Origin: Acanthaster planci
Lineage: Eukaryota; Echinodermata; Asteroidea; Valvatida; Acanthasteridae
DNA length: 64,000 bases
Assembly (NCBI RefSeq): GCF_001949145.1
Contig: NW_019091515.1
Location: forward strand, 157,926 to 221,925
Direction: 5' to 3'
A program made the position numbers and the translations under genes. Below, piece after piece: positions 28,301 through 43,300 of the stretch. Position 1 is the first letter of the stretch; each line of letters begins with the position of its first letter. Under the pieces are notes generated by a model. It searched no databases. It saw only the letters and a program-made list of their open reading frames with translations, and was not told the DNA's origin.

Positions 28301-31300
28301 CAAAGAGAAGACATTTTGAACTTCTGCATCTCTGAATCAACTACAATGGGACCAATCTAAAAATCAAGACACAGTTAGTATTATTCTGTCTGTCCTCAAG
28401 TCAGTGTCATTCTTGAACTTTACTTCCTGTTCAAAACTGACTTGCGGTTTATGGGCACAATCTGGCTGAAATGCAGCTAGAAGGCTCAAAAAGAACACAA
28501 AATAACAACCGCAATCCCTCTTGGACAACAGAATTTTCCGGGTTTTCGGCACTAGCTTCGGGCATTCCGGGGAGGGTTGGACACCGGCACAAAGGAATCA
28601 CAAAGCCTCGAGCTGGACAAATTGCAAGGAAGGGCAGGCCAATATCTCACCACAAAATTGCCACTTCCTGAAACAACCAAATGAAAAATCGACAAACTGC
28701 CTTTAGGCCGGTGAGTCCATTTTGAATCTTACGCGAATCACAAGTACACCAGTGTGAGACTTCAATACAAATATTTTATACTGACAGCCAAAAGCGCACC
28801 CTACAAGCAACAAAGGCTTACTTTCAGCTAAGCATTGTGATCTGTCACACAGGTGTGACAAATCAGTCTTTTGAGTTCCATTGCCAGTGGTCGGTATGGA
28901 AATCTCCTTATGGCACAATACTCATATTCATATTGCAGCTTACAACTGATGCGTATCTCACAAAAGTACTAGAGATTTTACTCCAAATACAGCTAAACAT
29001 GATTTTTATTACAAACCTACATTTTTATGATCATAAAGGTGAAACTCGGGACAGTTTTTTGACCCAAAATCCGGCAACTGTGTGGAGAATTCTGACAACA
29101 TATTTACAGAAATGTGAGAGATGAAATGGGATTACACAGAGTACAGAGACGTGCAGGTATTCACATTTTTGACCAACTATATTAACAGTAGGAATAAGTT
29201 AGAATGAGAATCCTACATGAGAAATGACATACCACTGACTACAAATTTTTAAATAAACCCTTTGAGGGTGGCTTTACAAAGGCAAAGTCAAATTCCAGAG
29301 AGTCTTATACTTGGGGGCGACTTCCTTCTGTTAGATGGAGTACTCCTAAGGCAAAACACCTATAGACCGCCTATTTAAAATATATCACCGCAAAGCACCA
29401 TGCGGGTTCCAGAGTTTACACATTCTCCAAATCAGTCTGATTACAGCCTAGATGATTATGATAACCAAAGAATAAAAGGTCACTAAATCAGAGAATGATG
29501 TCCGGTGCTGGTTGATAATTGAGTTCAATCCATCCCAACAACCCTTTCCCTGCCTGGGTGTGTATATGTCTGAGGTGCCACCCGTAGGTTCTCCAGGGTA
29601 ATAGTGGTGCAATACCCTGGCAGTAGACTGATCCAAAAGAGTCTACTCCCTTGGCCTTCTCAGTTAGACCGCTTGCTGACGTTGGTTGAGGACAACTGCG
29701 GGTTGCCGTCTGCAGAAAGACTGCCACACTATGCTGACTGGTACTTGTCACTTGTACTTGTCAACTGATGCCAATGACCACTTCCCGTTATTTTCAACTT
29801 CAACATGAGGTAAGGTGCACTTTGGTATACTCCAACCTGTGGTCAAGTGCCCACACACCGGTATCTGGATATTTCATTCCTCATTTGGACAGATTTTTTC
29901 CAAGGACTTTTCAAAGGTGGATAAGGTGACAAAGTCAGCATATACAGAGTCCATAGCTGATTGTACAAACGCAAAGACAGCTTCAGATTCATTCGGTAGG
30001 TCGATTAATAAACAGGCCCGTAGGCTGGGGGGGGTTCAAGGGATTCGAACAACCCCCTCCCACTCGCTTCTGTGTTCCGCTTGTTGATGGCCTTTTTTTG
30101 TGTGTACTGAATATTTTAAATAGACCGTAATATTTGGCATACAAGCCACGGCTTATATACGTTGATTCTCAAGCTCAAGGTGACCACGATTCTGCATATT
30201 AATTGAGTCAATCTCCAGTCATGTGTACCATCAGGAAGTTCCGGCAAATACCCAGTTAAGTTTATTCAATATTGGAAACTACAGTGTACAAGTCTTACCT
30301 GCAACCTTTGGTTTGGGACAGACATGCAATTTTTCAATGTTGTTTTCCAAAGCACATTGTGATAGGCCTTTGCATAAAAGTATGTGTTCACAGTGTCAAA
30401 AGTTCCGCTTTTGGGTTTGACGAATCCCCCCCCCAGTCTCTGGTTAGGCAACAGGCCCGACAAACTACCCCCAACTCTGTCCTTGAGATCACACTTTATC
30501 CTCATTTTGATAGACTGCACTGACAGGGAATAGTTCTAGGTTCAATGTAGGAATGTGACTTACGAGGCTAATTTTTTTTTCAGTTGTGTTTCGCAGGATT
30601 ATTATGCCCCAATTGCAACCCAAACTAATGGCCAGGCTCTGCTCAGTGGGGCAAGGTTTGACATTCACATTTCTTGAGCCCGACAGTGATTGGGGTATCG
30701 GGAAAGAATTCTTTTCATTGAGTCACTCAGCATGCTTTCTTTCCTTCAACAGCATACTGCGAGCATGGCATCCACAAAGTCATCTAGACCAGAAAGAAAT
30801 TTCAAATAGTTCCTTGTGGTTTCAAAAGGGGCACGGCACTGTCATAAAATCTAGGGACAAAGTCTGTATAGCTGCTCTGGCGAAGAAATGTATTTGTCAT
30901 CCACCGCGGTGATTGTTTATCTCTTCCAAAGAAATGTTGCTGGGTAAGTTTACGGGCTTAACAAAAGTTACCAGAGTGCCCCCCCCATAAGTCAGGGATA
31001 TCATGTGGCAACAATCTGCTTTTGCTGAGCAAAACATTTCAGCATTTAGCACAATAACCTGATCAGACAAGATCCTTTCAACTGGTGAAATCAAACAGTG
31101 CTCTCCAACCTACAGAAGTAGCCCACCAGCCCAGGGTTCGCTTGTCTCCAAACTTGTAGCCATCAAAATTTAAAGGCGAACCACCAAGTTCCACATTTCG
31201 GTTGCGACACTTAAATTCTCAAATATTTCAACTTACACAGCATAGTCAAGACTCCAGACTGAAAATACCGGTATGTCAAGAAATAAACCGGATTTTCAAC

Positions 31301-34300
31301 AAGGTATTCCATGCTCCCCCCCCCAAAGTTCATTTGAAATGGGGCAACTGGGCAGACATGTAGTAAATATGTACCAATAACACCCAGCCTTTTGAAGAGG
31401 GGCCTGGGCAGCGGCGTATCCACCTTTTGGTGTCGGGGGGGGGGGAGGAATTGAAAAGCGAATGCAGCTTAGGGTTCATTCAACATGATAATGGGGAGAA
31501 AAAAATATCAAAAGCTTATTTATTTGATTTAAATAAATATACCGGTTACTTTCTCTCATATTCACCTATGAAGTATTCTCAGTTTTAAAAAAAATCCCGG
31601 GGGGAGGGGGCAATTTCCTGCCCCTTCCCCCCCCCACTGGATATGCCACTGGACCTGGGACATTTGAGTGAAATGATATTTCTACAGTATTAGGAAATTC
31701 ACAGGCCGAGTGTGACTCATTTTTCCACAACCAAAGGAACTTGCAAGGAGCTATCCCAAACCCTCCAAACTCTTAACAAGAAAACCAATGACACCAGTAT
31801 TCTTCACACTTTAACACCTGAAAACAGATGTACATAAATATATATATGTAAAATTCTTGAAGCCAGATTCTTCGACAAAAATGCACAATACTTTCAATTC
31901 CGAACTCACCTCTCTGTAGTTCCCTGCATCCAACTGGTCTGGTCTCCTCAGACAAACTGAAAACCTTACAGTTTACACAGCTCCCGGTCTGGCAGAGTTT
32001 CCCACGAGCCAGCTAATCTCATTTCCTTTCGATTCACACACTTATGATAGATAACTCAGCACAGCTCCAATCTGCAGGATCCATTTCCCCAGTGGGTCGG
32101 GATAAACAAGACATCTGTCCCTCTGAAGTCTGTCTTCTGCATTGCTGTTGGAGTGTCCAGCATTCAATACCACAGATCTTTCAAAGTTTCATTACCTGGG
32201 TTTCCAGCACAGTCCCCATGCCAGCTTGATTTTAAGGTCATCTTAAGGTCACCAGGGCCTTTTGGTTTCAGTTTCTTGGGATCCAACAATTCAGCTGTAA
32301 ATTTCTCCTCCCCACCCTCTACTGAGAATTTCACAATAATCGGCAGGCTCGGCCAAGCGTGCGATCCACTTCAACCTCTTATTCAGATGTGCCAGCATGG
32401 ACTTTGCTGGTGGATTAATCCCAACAACAGAACAAGAAGAAGAAAAACAGGACTTCTTTTTGATTTGGACGGAACTCTGCGGCTGGAATAGCCATCAGGC
32501 TCATCGCAAGTCACCGTGAAGTGTGGCCTGATCGGCTTTCCCCCAAGTGATTTGACAATCACTGCTCTTTATTCCCACGGGTCATTAAACTGGCAGGAAA
32601 TGGCCATTTCAATTTTTTAATATACAGGGTCTTGATTTCTCGTGTATTTTTCTTGGGAGTCAGATGAGTTTTCCTCATTTTTGACCCAATTCCATTTATG
32701 AACAGAACCTCTGTTGTCTGTTCTGCAAAACAGAAGCCTGTCTCCCCTGACAATGATGCTATTCACGTTTCGTACTAAGGAAAAGCCTAAGATAAGACAC
32801 TATAAACCATGTCAGAGACAGTTTGGTGAATATATCAAAACTGCTTGACCTTCATATTGGTACATCACAGAAGAACATAGATTATGCATGTTACATGTAA
32901 TTTCTACAATCTTCCTTCCAACTCACAGCAAACTTCATCCTGGACACAGGCATGTTTTATCATGTGGATGCCGGCAGATACTGGGAGGAGACAGAATGGC
33001 ATTTCTGCCCAAAGTACAACACAAGAGAATCCACTCAACACTTCAAAGTGAAAGTTTCAAAGTTGCCATGCTGATTCGTTTTCCAGTCTTCTGTAGACTA
33101 ATTTACCACAGCACAACACTTGTGCGCATTTCTTATCTTGAGGCGGGCACATGCAGAAAACCACAATATGCTATTGGCTGAAGCAGCATGTAATGCATGC
33201 ATACTACATGTACATGTACCTGCCAACAGGGTGCTCCTGCAGAAATGGCTTAAAACTAATTCTGCTTATCAGCTGAGCCTGTACAAACACAAATATAAAT
33301 ATCGCATCATCATTCCAGAGAGGCACCCGCTAAAGTTAATCCCAGATCCAAAAAGCTGTAATGTCAGATGTCAGCCTTACCTTTTCAACGTTTCTAGCCC
33401 AAGGAACCGCTGTGCAGACTTGAAGACATAAAATTTGACAATGGCACCACCATAGCGGAGACAAATTCGGTGAAATATAAAAAGTATTGTCTGTCTTATC
33501 AGTGCATGTTCCAAACAAGACTCAAATAATCCAGATTAAGAACTTAGCTATCGGGAGGGATGAAACCACAAGTCAGATGATAACTTGAGAGACCTGCCGA
33601 TTCTTTTGTCTGCCTGGGGAGAGGACTACTAACTCAAAGTCCTTACACTTCCTGTTAAACAAAAATACCGGTTCACCTGGAGGCCAGTAACCTGAATAGA
33701 AAAAAAACACTGTTCTGGGGGATCATATTTGAGTTTTGAAGAGTTTAAATAGTCCGTCCCTGTTCATTACTAACTTGAAATCCGCCTCGAAGTCCACCCA
33801 TAAATGCACATAAACAGATCGTATTATTTGCATTACGTGACTGACGTGCCTGTTCTTATCAGCCTAAATATCCCGATGATTTGGCAATGTAGGTGAGTTT
33901 GAAAAGAGACCCAGAGAAAAAAAAGCTCAATATAGTTTGTTATATTTCTGTTCAATAACACAAGAAGCAAGAAAGGACAAGCATGTCTAGAGGAAGAATT
34001 TTTCAGCAGTTTTTCAAACAAAGAAAATGTCCAAAAAACAATTGGTGTTATCATTCACAGGCTTCTGTTGGGCATAAATGTATAGGTAACTCTGAAACAG
34101 GTCAAGTTTCTGGCATACATGTGTAGAGACAATTGACTGAAATGGGACCAGAGAATATATCTGATCTCAAATGCTACAGAAAAGCACATTCACCCAAAAC
34201 ATTCACTGTCTCCTTCCATTTGAAGATCTGTGATGGTATCACTGGCACCCGCCAAAACAAATCTGGGAAATCCCAGTGACAGAACTGTGATCTAGTCTCA

Positions 34301-37300
34301 TTGCAAGTCATATCACAAGTCAGGTTGTGAGTTAATAAGCTTTGAAGTGACAAGGAGTCAACAACGGCAGTGGAAATACCTTTGTTATAATAGTTCATTT
34401 GGGTAGCTTCCAACTTGAATGGAGACTTGATGGCTTGGGATTGGCTAGTGAGGACTTGAAATTGGCTAGTGATGACTTGTCATTGGCTAGTGGTGACTCT
34501 GGATTGGCTAGTGATGGCTGTGATTGGCTAGTAATGACCTGTGATTGGCTAGTGATGACTTGTCATTGGCTAGTGATGACTTGTCATTGGTTAGTGATGA
34601 CTGTGATTGGCTAGTAATGACCTGGAATTGGCTAGTGATGACTGTGATTGGCTAGTAACGACCTACTGTAGGATTGGCTAGTGATGACTGTCATTGGCTA
34701 GGGATGACTTGTCATATAGACTAGTGATCATGATGACTTATGAGGGCCTGCAATTGCCCAGCAAAGATTTGACTTTTCCGCAAAGGAACCATCTTGTCTC
34801 AAAATCACTCCTCCATTTTCTGACATCATTCATCTCCCATCAATACCATGTACACTTATCAAAACCTTTCTGGTATTTACACGCTTATCTTCTCTTATCA
34901 TCCCATTTCAATGGTTAAACGCACTGTCATTATTACAAAAGCCTGGCTGTATAGCACAGTGCAAACATGCTGAAGCTAGCTACATTCAAACATCAGATCT
35001 GTTTACTCTTTGATTAAAACTGAACATCTGCATCATACATTTAGTAAATGTATGGGCTGCATTCTAGAGAACGGGTTTATTCCACAATTTTACACATATA
35101 ACCAAATCCCTTTCCTCCAAAAAAAGTCCCTCTGAGGTGACACACCGTGAATTAAAAAGCTCTAACATCAGCGAGAATAGTGGTGGTTCCGACTGATTTT
35201 TATCATAAGCAAGATTTGATTACAGAAGCAAACGGCTCGGGTGATTCAAAAGTGCTTCTGACGGCTCGCGACTCAATTTGCTGGACTGGGTTACAACTGA
35301 GATGGTCTACTATCTAATAAGTCAGTAATTTGGGCCAAGACAAGCAGAAGAGAAAAAGCACTGGAAATTGTTCAAGGTCAAGAACGGGCGGAGGAAGACA
35401 GGTGATTACGCAAACTCGAAAAAGCCGTGAGCACAAAGGGCCCACAGGCATAGTCTCTAGGTCGGTCCATCAGAATCCCTTAGGAATGATTGCGCTGTGC
35501 TTTTTGTCACAATGTCCGGTCGGTAATTTTTGATCAGGGATATCTTGGATGCCCGAGTGCATTTCAACATGGAAGGGAACTTTCAACAGCTTGGTTAAGC
35601 ACAAATACTTGTCCATTGGTTTTGTGGCTCTCCTCATTTCAGTCCTTAGAAACATACATACATTTTTCCAATTTGGAATAATATATATACGAGGCATGCC
35701 CCTACGTAACAAATAAAAAATGAAATTCCATCATGCCTCCATACTAATAATGCTAATTCACTCTTGTGTTGATTTTTGTTTTGAATATTTGATGGAGATA
35801 AACGTCACTGAACTGAATGGAAAATGGTGTCTTCAAATTATCAGGTAGAACCTGGGTCCGATATGAAAGTTTCACCTCCAAGCATGCATATGCACAGGTA
35901 TGACTGGGTCAAATTAGTTCAGCACCTGGTCTGATGTCATCGTAGAACACAGAAGGCCCCAATACTGCCAGGATGAAAGCAAGAGCTTCTGTGCTTATGA
36001 GCAAGAAAGACAGTCAAATGTTGCTTCCCCCGGGCTAAACAGAGATGAGAAAAGCTGAAACATCAACAATATGTTTGTTCCTTCAGTACTTCATCTCATT
36101 TTGAATGACAGGTTATCTCCAGCCTTACCAGTGGTTACTATTTTTGTCGCTCATATTCGGTGGGGGAAAGCTTGCTGATTCCCCTGTGGACATCAAAATT
36201 CAAACAACTTTTCTTTTCATTTTTAGTCCAAATAAGTTCAACAGCCTGGCGGATGTTTGTCTCGTTTTTGTTAATCCCCCCTCACCACTCTTCTGAATCC
36301 TTCCTCTGGATTTCGTCCTAATGGCATGCCGTCTGGGCAGATTTATGCATTGATTTAAGCACGTTCCCCATTATCCACGTGCAACAATAGTGCAACTCCA
36401 CAGGAATGTGGCCATTCAATTATTCATGTGAAGCCCCATGCAGCTGTACACTGTGAATATTGTTGTTAGTTTTCAGAGGGTGGGAGTTTCGTCAGCTGAG
36501 TAACATTTGCAAGGTTGCCCGTGCCCAGGGGTGACAAATGGTTGAGGGTGTGAATGACCGAGGTGTGGGTTCGTGAGGGCCCGCGGATGGGCCATGGAGA
36601 TAATGTATGAAGATGGGCTTCGTTCTTTGTTGCAGCGGCAACCTCATCGGGGGCACCGATGACAACTAACTTCTCTGAGCTCTCATTGGCTAGATTTTGC
36701 ATTACCTGGGGCTACTTACAAGGAGCCGATTACTTCGATATTTGCTGCAAACAGAAAACGTCATCAGCTTAGCTGAAGCAGGTTACCAGCCAAATATGCA
36801 CATGATGTGTATGTGTAACTGCCTCTTGGTTCCTTGCTTGTTTTTCCTTCCCACCATATGTAGAGCCCAGGGTACATTTATGGTACATGTGAAGGGTTCA
36901 CTGACTTCATTAGCACTAACCCCCTGGTAAAATCATATTGAAATTGGAGGATTGAGGACTAAGCACCAGTCCATGAAAGAGGACCACACAGTCCTCACTA
37001 TAAGCTGTAAGTTCAGCATTTTTTTCTGTACAAGCTACACAAGAAATCCCAGTTCATGTGGGTACAGCATACATGTACACATACATGTAGTCTTGTTGAT
37101 CGGTGTATATTTACCAGTCCACAAGACAACTTGAAAACAATTTTTTTTTCTTACAGGCAACAACAGTTTTCACACATGGTTGTATTCTGGGCTATACAGC
37201 AAAATCTTCATCATTTTTTCCATTATGTACACATTTCTTTCCGTCTAATCTGGATGGAATAACTTCTGAGCCAGTAACCTGCTGTAAGTCTACAGATTCG

Positions 37301-40300
37301 GCTGGCAATGTAGTTATTCACTGCAAACTTTGAAGAAAATCTCCCATGCACACACGAACGTGCACATGTAACTGACTCCCGAAGTTCGGACTCTGGTGGG
37401 CGTGTAAGGAATGTTTGACACTGGCTGCACAATGGATGGTACAAAAAGCAAACACGTTACGGTGCAAGGCTAACACACACACAGTATCTCTATGCCCTTC
37501 CTGGCTGAATTACCGAGTGAATCACCCAAGCGAACAACGGGGTACAAAAGAAGTTGGAAAAGAGGGTTGAAAACAAGGGGAGAACAATGGAAGACAAAGC
37601 GACCAGAGATCGTGGGCGGTGGATCACAGTTTTAGGCACGCAAGAGAGCGACTGGACAGCATTTGTGTGGGAGTATTTCAAAGAAGACACTGTATCGTAG
37701 GGATGTCAAAAAACAATTCTTAAGTTCCAAGTGTGGCTGTCCATCAAAAACCCACACAATTTGAAGGCAGGAAGAAGCCCACATATGATTCAGGGGCCTC
37801 GCCATCTTTGCTTTGAAGAGGGAAGAACAGGATGGAATAAGTGGTCAGGAATTCAAAGAATTTGTACGCAGGTTCTCCAGACACCACGTCAACCACATGC
37901 TGCTGAATGCAGAATGCAGTTCACCATTTGAATAGCTACATTGTTCTCTGTGACATCCATGATCGGCACCCAAGGTTTAATGTAGACATTCACTCTGAGT
38001 AAGGATTTTCTCTTGACAACTGAAAAATGATTCTGTTGTTTAGTTTTTTTCTTTGGGTTTATGAGGTCCTCCCCTTACATAGCACACATGCCTGTGTACC
38101 CTCCTCTTAGAGAACTCTAAAATCGACAAAAACCTGAAGTAAACAGGATGACAAAAGAAGAGGGTTGATGAAACCAGGACTGGTTGAGTTCATTAACATT
38201 CCTCGGGTGTTCCTGTTTGCAGGGGTAAAGAAAATAGCGGCAACCTGCTTCACTGAAAGAGTATGGGAAACCTCTCAGAAAATATTTACAAATTTCCCCT
38301 CACCTGCATCAACACCAATTACTGGTAATTGAAACTGCACTGGCAACAATAACAACTGGCTGGCAAGCCATCCACTGGCTAATATGGTCAGCGTTTATGA
38401 GGTGTCAAGTGTTTCTGTGTTGGATCTGGAGGAACCCTCACAAGCTAGCTTGTTGGCTTAGAAAAATAACATTAAACAGTTGATGGTTTAGAAGGTATTG
38501 TCACACTCAAGCCCAGTGTGGGCTAGCTGTTAACAGTTACAAGCTCTGACACCACAAAGCCTCTCTTTCTGAGTGACATATTAACTGTGACAAGAGCTTC
38601 AACTCTAGACCATCATGGTGTGGAAAAGAACCTTGTTCAGCAAGGCCAGAGCAATTTATCAGAAAAGGGGGAACCATTGAGGACAAATGTCAGAAATTAC
38701 AAACTGAGCACTTAAGGTGGTCATTCCCCTCACAAGAACGAATTTCAAACCACTGAGTGATAATAATGACTTTGAATATGAGCTAATGGATAATGAATGA
38801 CCAGGACAATACACCCTGCATGAACCTTTGCAATTCATGTTTATGGACTTGTTCAATTTCTCCAATGAAAAATTAACATGATAAATCTTGTTCGTCTGAA
38901 TCCATGAAGCATCTTTTTTTGCTATAAAGTGTATTTGATAAAAACCTCTATGATAATGTACATGTACATGTAATTCAGTAAATTTCAATGTATTTTACTT
39001 ATTAAAATAGCCTGCTCAAGTACAGGGGTCGTCGACCCTAGGTTCACAGACCTGGGGGAGGAGGGGTGGGGGGTAATTATTCCCAAATTGGTTCAAGTTA
39101 TAAATCCAGGGGATTACCCTATCATACAGCCTAGCACACACACAGCAGTGTCTGGCAATATAACAGCATGCAGTAAACACTCACCAACAGAATAGGCCAG
39201 GAAGTTCTTGGAGCTTTCCTCCTAAAAAGCTGTGCAAAGGTAAGGGGGCAAGCAGGGACCAAATTTAGATTCGCTTGATGTGTGATATGGTACCATGTTG
39301 ACTGGCTCCCCCCCCCAACTTTTACTCAATGTGCACAAATACTGCATTAAGCATTTTCTGCTCTGTGAAACTGGCAGCAAAGGGCCAGTTCAGTACTGGA
39401 AGCCTGCAGTTCCCTGTGGAATTGTTTCCACTTTTTTGAAGTTTGTAAGCACATATTCAGAGTGGAAGCTAGCCCCAGGTACACGTATAAATAAGCAGGC
39501 ATACATGTACATGTACACTGGCTTGTGTATGGATATCATGGAGTGAATTTCATGAAGCCTTACATTCAGGAATTTGCTATGCACAAGAATATTTCCTCTT
39601 CCCTGACCAGTAGTCCATAACGTCATACAATGTACACCTCTTGTAAACAGTTCTCAGTTAATTTGGGTCAGTGAGTGAATTTCTGCCGAATATGTTTTCA
39701 GCTTTTAAGCTGTAGCAGCCCTATTTGAAATGGATAACATCATAATCACAACTTGATTTTTCTTTGCTTTCAATCTTCCACAAGATAGTGTACCATTAGG
39801 TTAGTCCATAAACAAACATGTTTACGCCAAGCCAGCTAATTTTGGGGGGATTGGGGATCAATACCTAATGCTCCTAGTAATGAGTGGCGATTGCCAATTA
39901 ATCAATTCCAATTCAGTTCCTGATTACAGGTGACGGGACGTGTTCAGGCGGCAGAAAATCAATACGCTCCAGGCACAACACAAAGTCAGAAGGGAAACTG
40001 TCCATGTATGTACATGTACACAACGCAGGCCAGCATGGAGTGGTTAAGATGTCAATACAGGATTATACAAGATGAGATCAAACTGCGGTGAACTACATTG
40101 TAACATGTCGGCCTACAGACATGCCGAAAGAACACTTTGCATTACAACAGCATGGAATCAGATAAAACTTCTTTTTAAAAAAAAAGGGTAGGAAAATTTC
40201 ATAACCAGCATCTTTTTGAAATGCCCATTACATGTTGGTCATGTACATGGATGACCTCCACCTTAACCCTGCATTATCCATCAAAATCTACGAGGAGAGA

Positions 40301-43300
40301 TGGAAAGATTTTACAAGATTGAGGGATGTACAACTCTGGTACATTATTAACTTATGCACATATGCAGGTGTGCGTGGGGTTTGAGTGTGTTACTGGTTTC
40401 CAGCAAAGTGGAAAAATTTACGAGTCGGTAATGTTTCAAGCAAAAATGGACAAAAAAAGTCGAGATTATGAGGTCACTCAAAATTGATACAATAACCACA
40501 TGTTCTGATCAGCTCATTGGTACACCGATCTGTACAAGGAAGACCAAATGCTGTGAACGAAAGGAAAATTTGGCATTCACACCTTTTTCTGCCGTTTGGC
40601 TTTAAATATGGAACTCTCTCCAAATAATCATAAAGAATGCATCATCCCTGAACCACTCTTTGAAAACTGCTCTCAAGCAGTGCTTCATTGTTGAATTCAT
40701 GGTTCTGTGCTTATTGAGGATTTTGTAACCTTTGGAAAAGGCATTTGGAAGTGTAGGCTCTGGTTGACATAACTCTGTTCATTAAAATCCTGCCAGCAAA
40801 ATATTGATGACTACGTTTTGAAACTCGAATCCGAGAGTTTCAAAATATTCTTAGCTGGTATTTTAATTTTGGCTTCTCCCTTAAAGCTAACTGCCAGAGC
40901 AGTCATTCAACAGTCAACACAGCATAACAACGCCGCTTCAGGCCTAAATAAGATCGCCAATGATTATTTGCATAAAAAGGAGAATTGATACGTACTATCA
41001 GTTATCAGAATATGACACTGGTATCTTTTTAGGGCCACGGACTTGAATTGAACTGGCCAAAGGTAAAGTGATGCCTTATCAAATATTTTCGTGTCTGAGC
41101 AGCACAAAGGCATGCTTCCGAGTTGGATTTCAGCGTTGAAAGAGAACTCGCAGCGTGCCCACACCACGAACATGTTCGATTCTCAAAAATCTTTAAAGAG
41201 CCATATGATCAAAGAAGCCACTGCTGTGCTTTAATGATGTTATTATGGTGGGCACCCTTTTTAAAAACTGTTTCCTTTTAAGTACCAGACTTTCTGAGAC
41301 CAATTGACAGGATTTGAGATACACTGTAAAGTACACAACAGCAAAATGAAATTCATGTTTATACATGTACCTCTGATAAGACACCGGAAATATCTCGGCC
41401 GATTTTTCATTTGAAATTTTCAAAAAAATACATTATTGGCATCAAACATTTCCACAAAATGTCGGAATATGATAACCAATAAAATCACATCCAGATCATT
41501 TCTCACCGTTTTTCCTTTCAATTTGAAAGATCCGCTTGATTTAGCACCTTACGTTTATGTTATGTGATTGCATTAATTAAAATTTCAATGATGAAATCCC
41601 AGCACGTGTTACTATATGACATTGGTGAAGGTTGCTTCTCGAGGATATGTAAACAAAAGTAATGTATTTGCACAACGGCAAATACATTACATACAATACA
41701 TTTGGAAGCTGAGGGAATTTGATCGGTTGTACAGTTGTAATGGTAGTGTTCAGTCGCTGTGTCAACACATAAAACACTTGGACATGAACCTCAAATTTTA
41801 TGCACACTGAAAACAAAAGCATCCACAGCTTCTGTGTAATTAATACGCGGAAACCTAACTACTTGTAACGTGGGCTGGCTGAAATTTACTGTGCCACTCT
41901 GAACAAGAAATCAATCTGGACAGCGACTCAACGGTGGGCCACTGGGGAAATAAATTTGTTCCCTGTCCACAGCAAAAGGCACTTGGGGAGAGAGACAGCT
42001 CTCCTGCAATCGCAGATGGCATTTGATACTGATCAATATCTCCTCGTTTAGGCCGACAGGGCAGGCATGGGGCTAAAAAACAAAAAACAAAAAACACAGA
42101 TGGCATCATAGCAGCAAGACAGATGTATTAGCCCAGAGCACACAGCAGGAAGATTTGCTCCCTTCAAATCATCAGAATTTCTTCACTCACTCAGGGTTTG
42201 TCCATTCGGGCGATCAATTTTTTTTTTTCCCGAATCGGTTCTGGCAGGTGGGAGCCAATGTCAAGGGAAGGATACTGTGCACGGGCCTATTCTCAATTGG
42301 TCAAGGTGCATCGTTCCCAGTCACCGGCTGTAAACACAAACACTGGCATCTGGTGAAAAAAATAAGCCGGCTCGTGGAGGCCTGGGCGAGGGAGGTCAAA
42401 GCAAACTTGTTTGTTTTCACCCGCCCATCTGTGACCATTAACACCCAATGGAAAGTTTCAATAAGAATGACAGGCTGCAATTGGAACTACTTTTATAATT
42501 ACAAGTCCACAAAATATTTGTGGACATACTCATGTCTCGCAATACTGGGCAAGTTAATCAAGGACCATAGTTAACCACAGTTCAACTAACTCTAATCGAA
42601 CTCAGGCTAGTCTACACAATGGTTGGACTAGTCGTGTCAACTATTCGCGACCAGCCTACCAAGGTTGGTCGCATCGTTGGTTGCCATAAACAGTTTTTAA
42701 CAACACAGTGCAGAGAGGACCAGTTATGAGAAAAATGCCGGAAAAACAGTATGTCAGTAGTAAACGACCATTTTCAGGTTTAGTTTTGCTACTATGCCCT
42801 TCCTGAGGCCACCCTTTCTCCCCTTCGGCCTAACGGCCTGACAATGATGAACTAGGGTCGCTCGCACTTCAACTTCACTGCACATGCGCTAGGTACATGT
42901 ACATGTATGTCACAAACCAATCACTAGCTAACTAGTTATCTTTGATCGAATTTGTCCACTGACTCGGACTCAGTGTACTTGAGTATCAATATAGTTTGCT
43001 TTGAATCTGTCTTGTGAGGGAACTATTACCTATGATATAAATATGCTGCACACTTTAGCAATATAATACAAGACAGGCGCTTCATACAATTTGATATAGG
43101 TAAACGTCAAATTTCTTTACCACAATTTGCCTGGATAAACTATAGCCATACAAACAAATGGTCTCAATATGTCCCACAACCAATCCTAATTTTTCCCCCT
43201 TTGCAACATCAAGGAGCTACTCATAGAACAAATCAGCCATCAGGTACATGTATGTGCTGGAAATACGCAGACATTTTTAGTCTGATCTCTATAACATCCA

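Noticed and set aside
34399-34614. Repetitive protein (LASDD / WLVMTC repeats)
   Set aside because: It is only the translation of the 21-bp minisatellite; the frame changes along the array.
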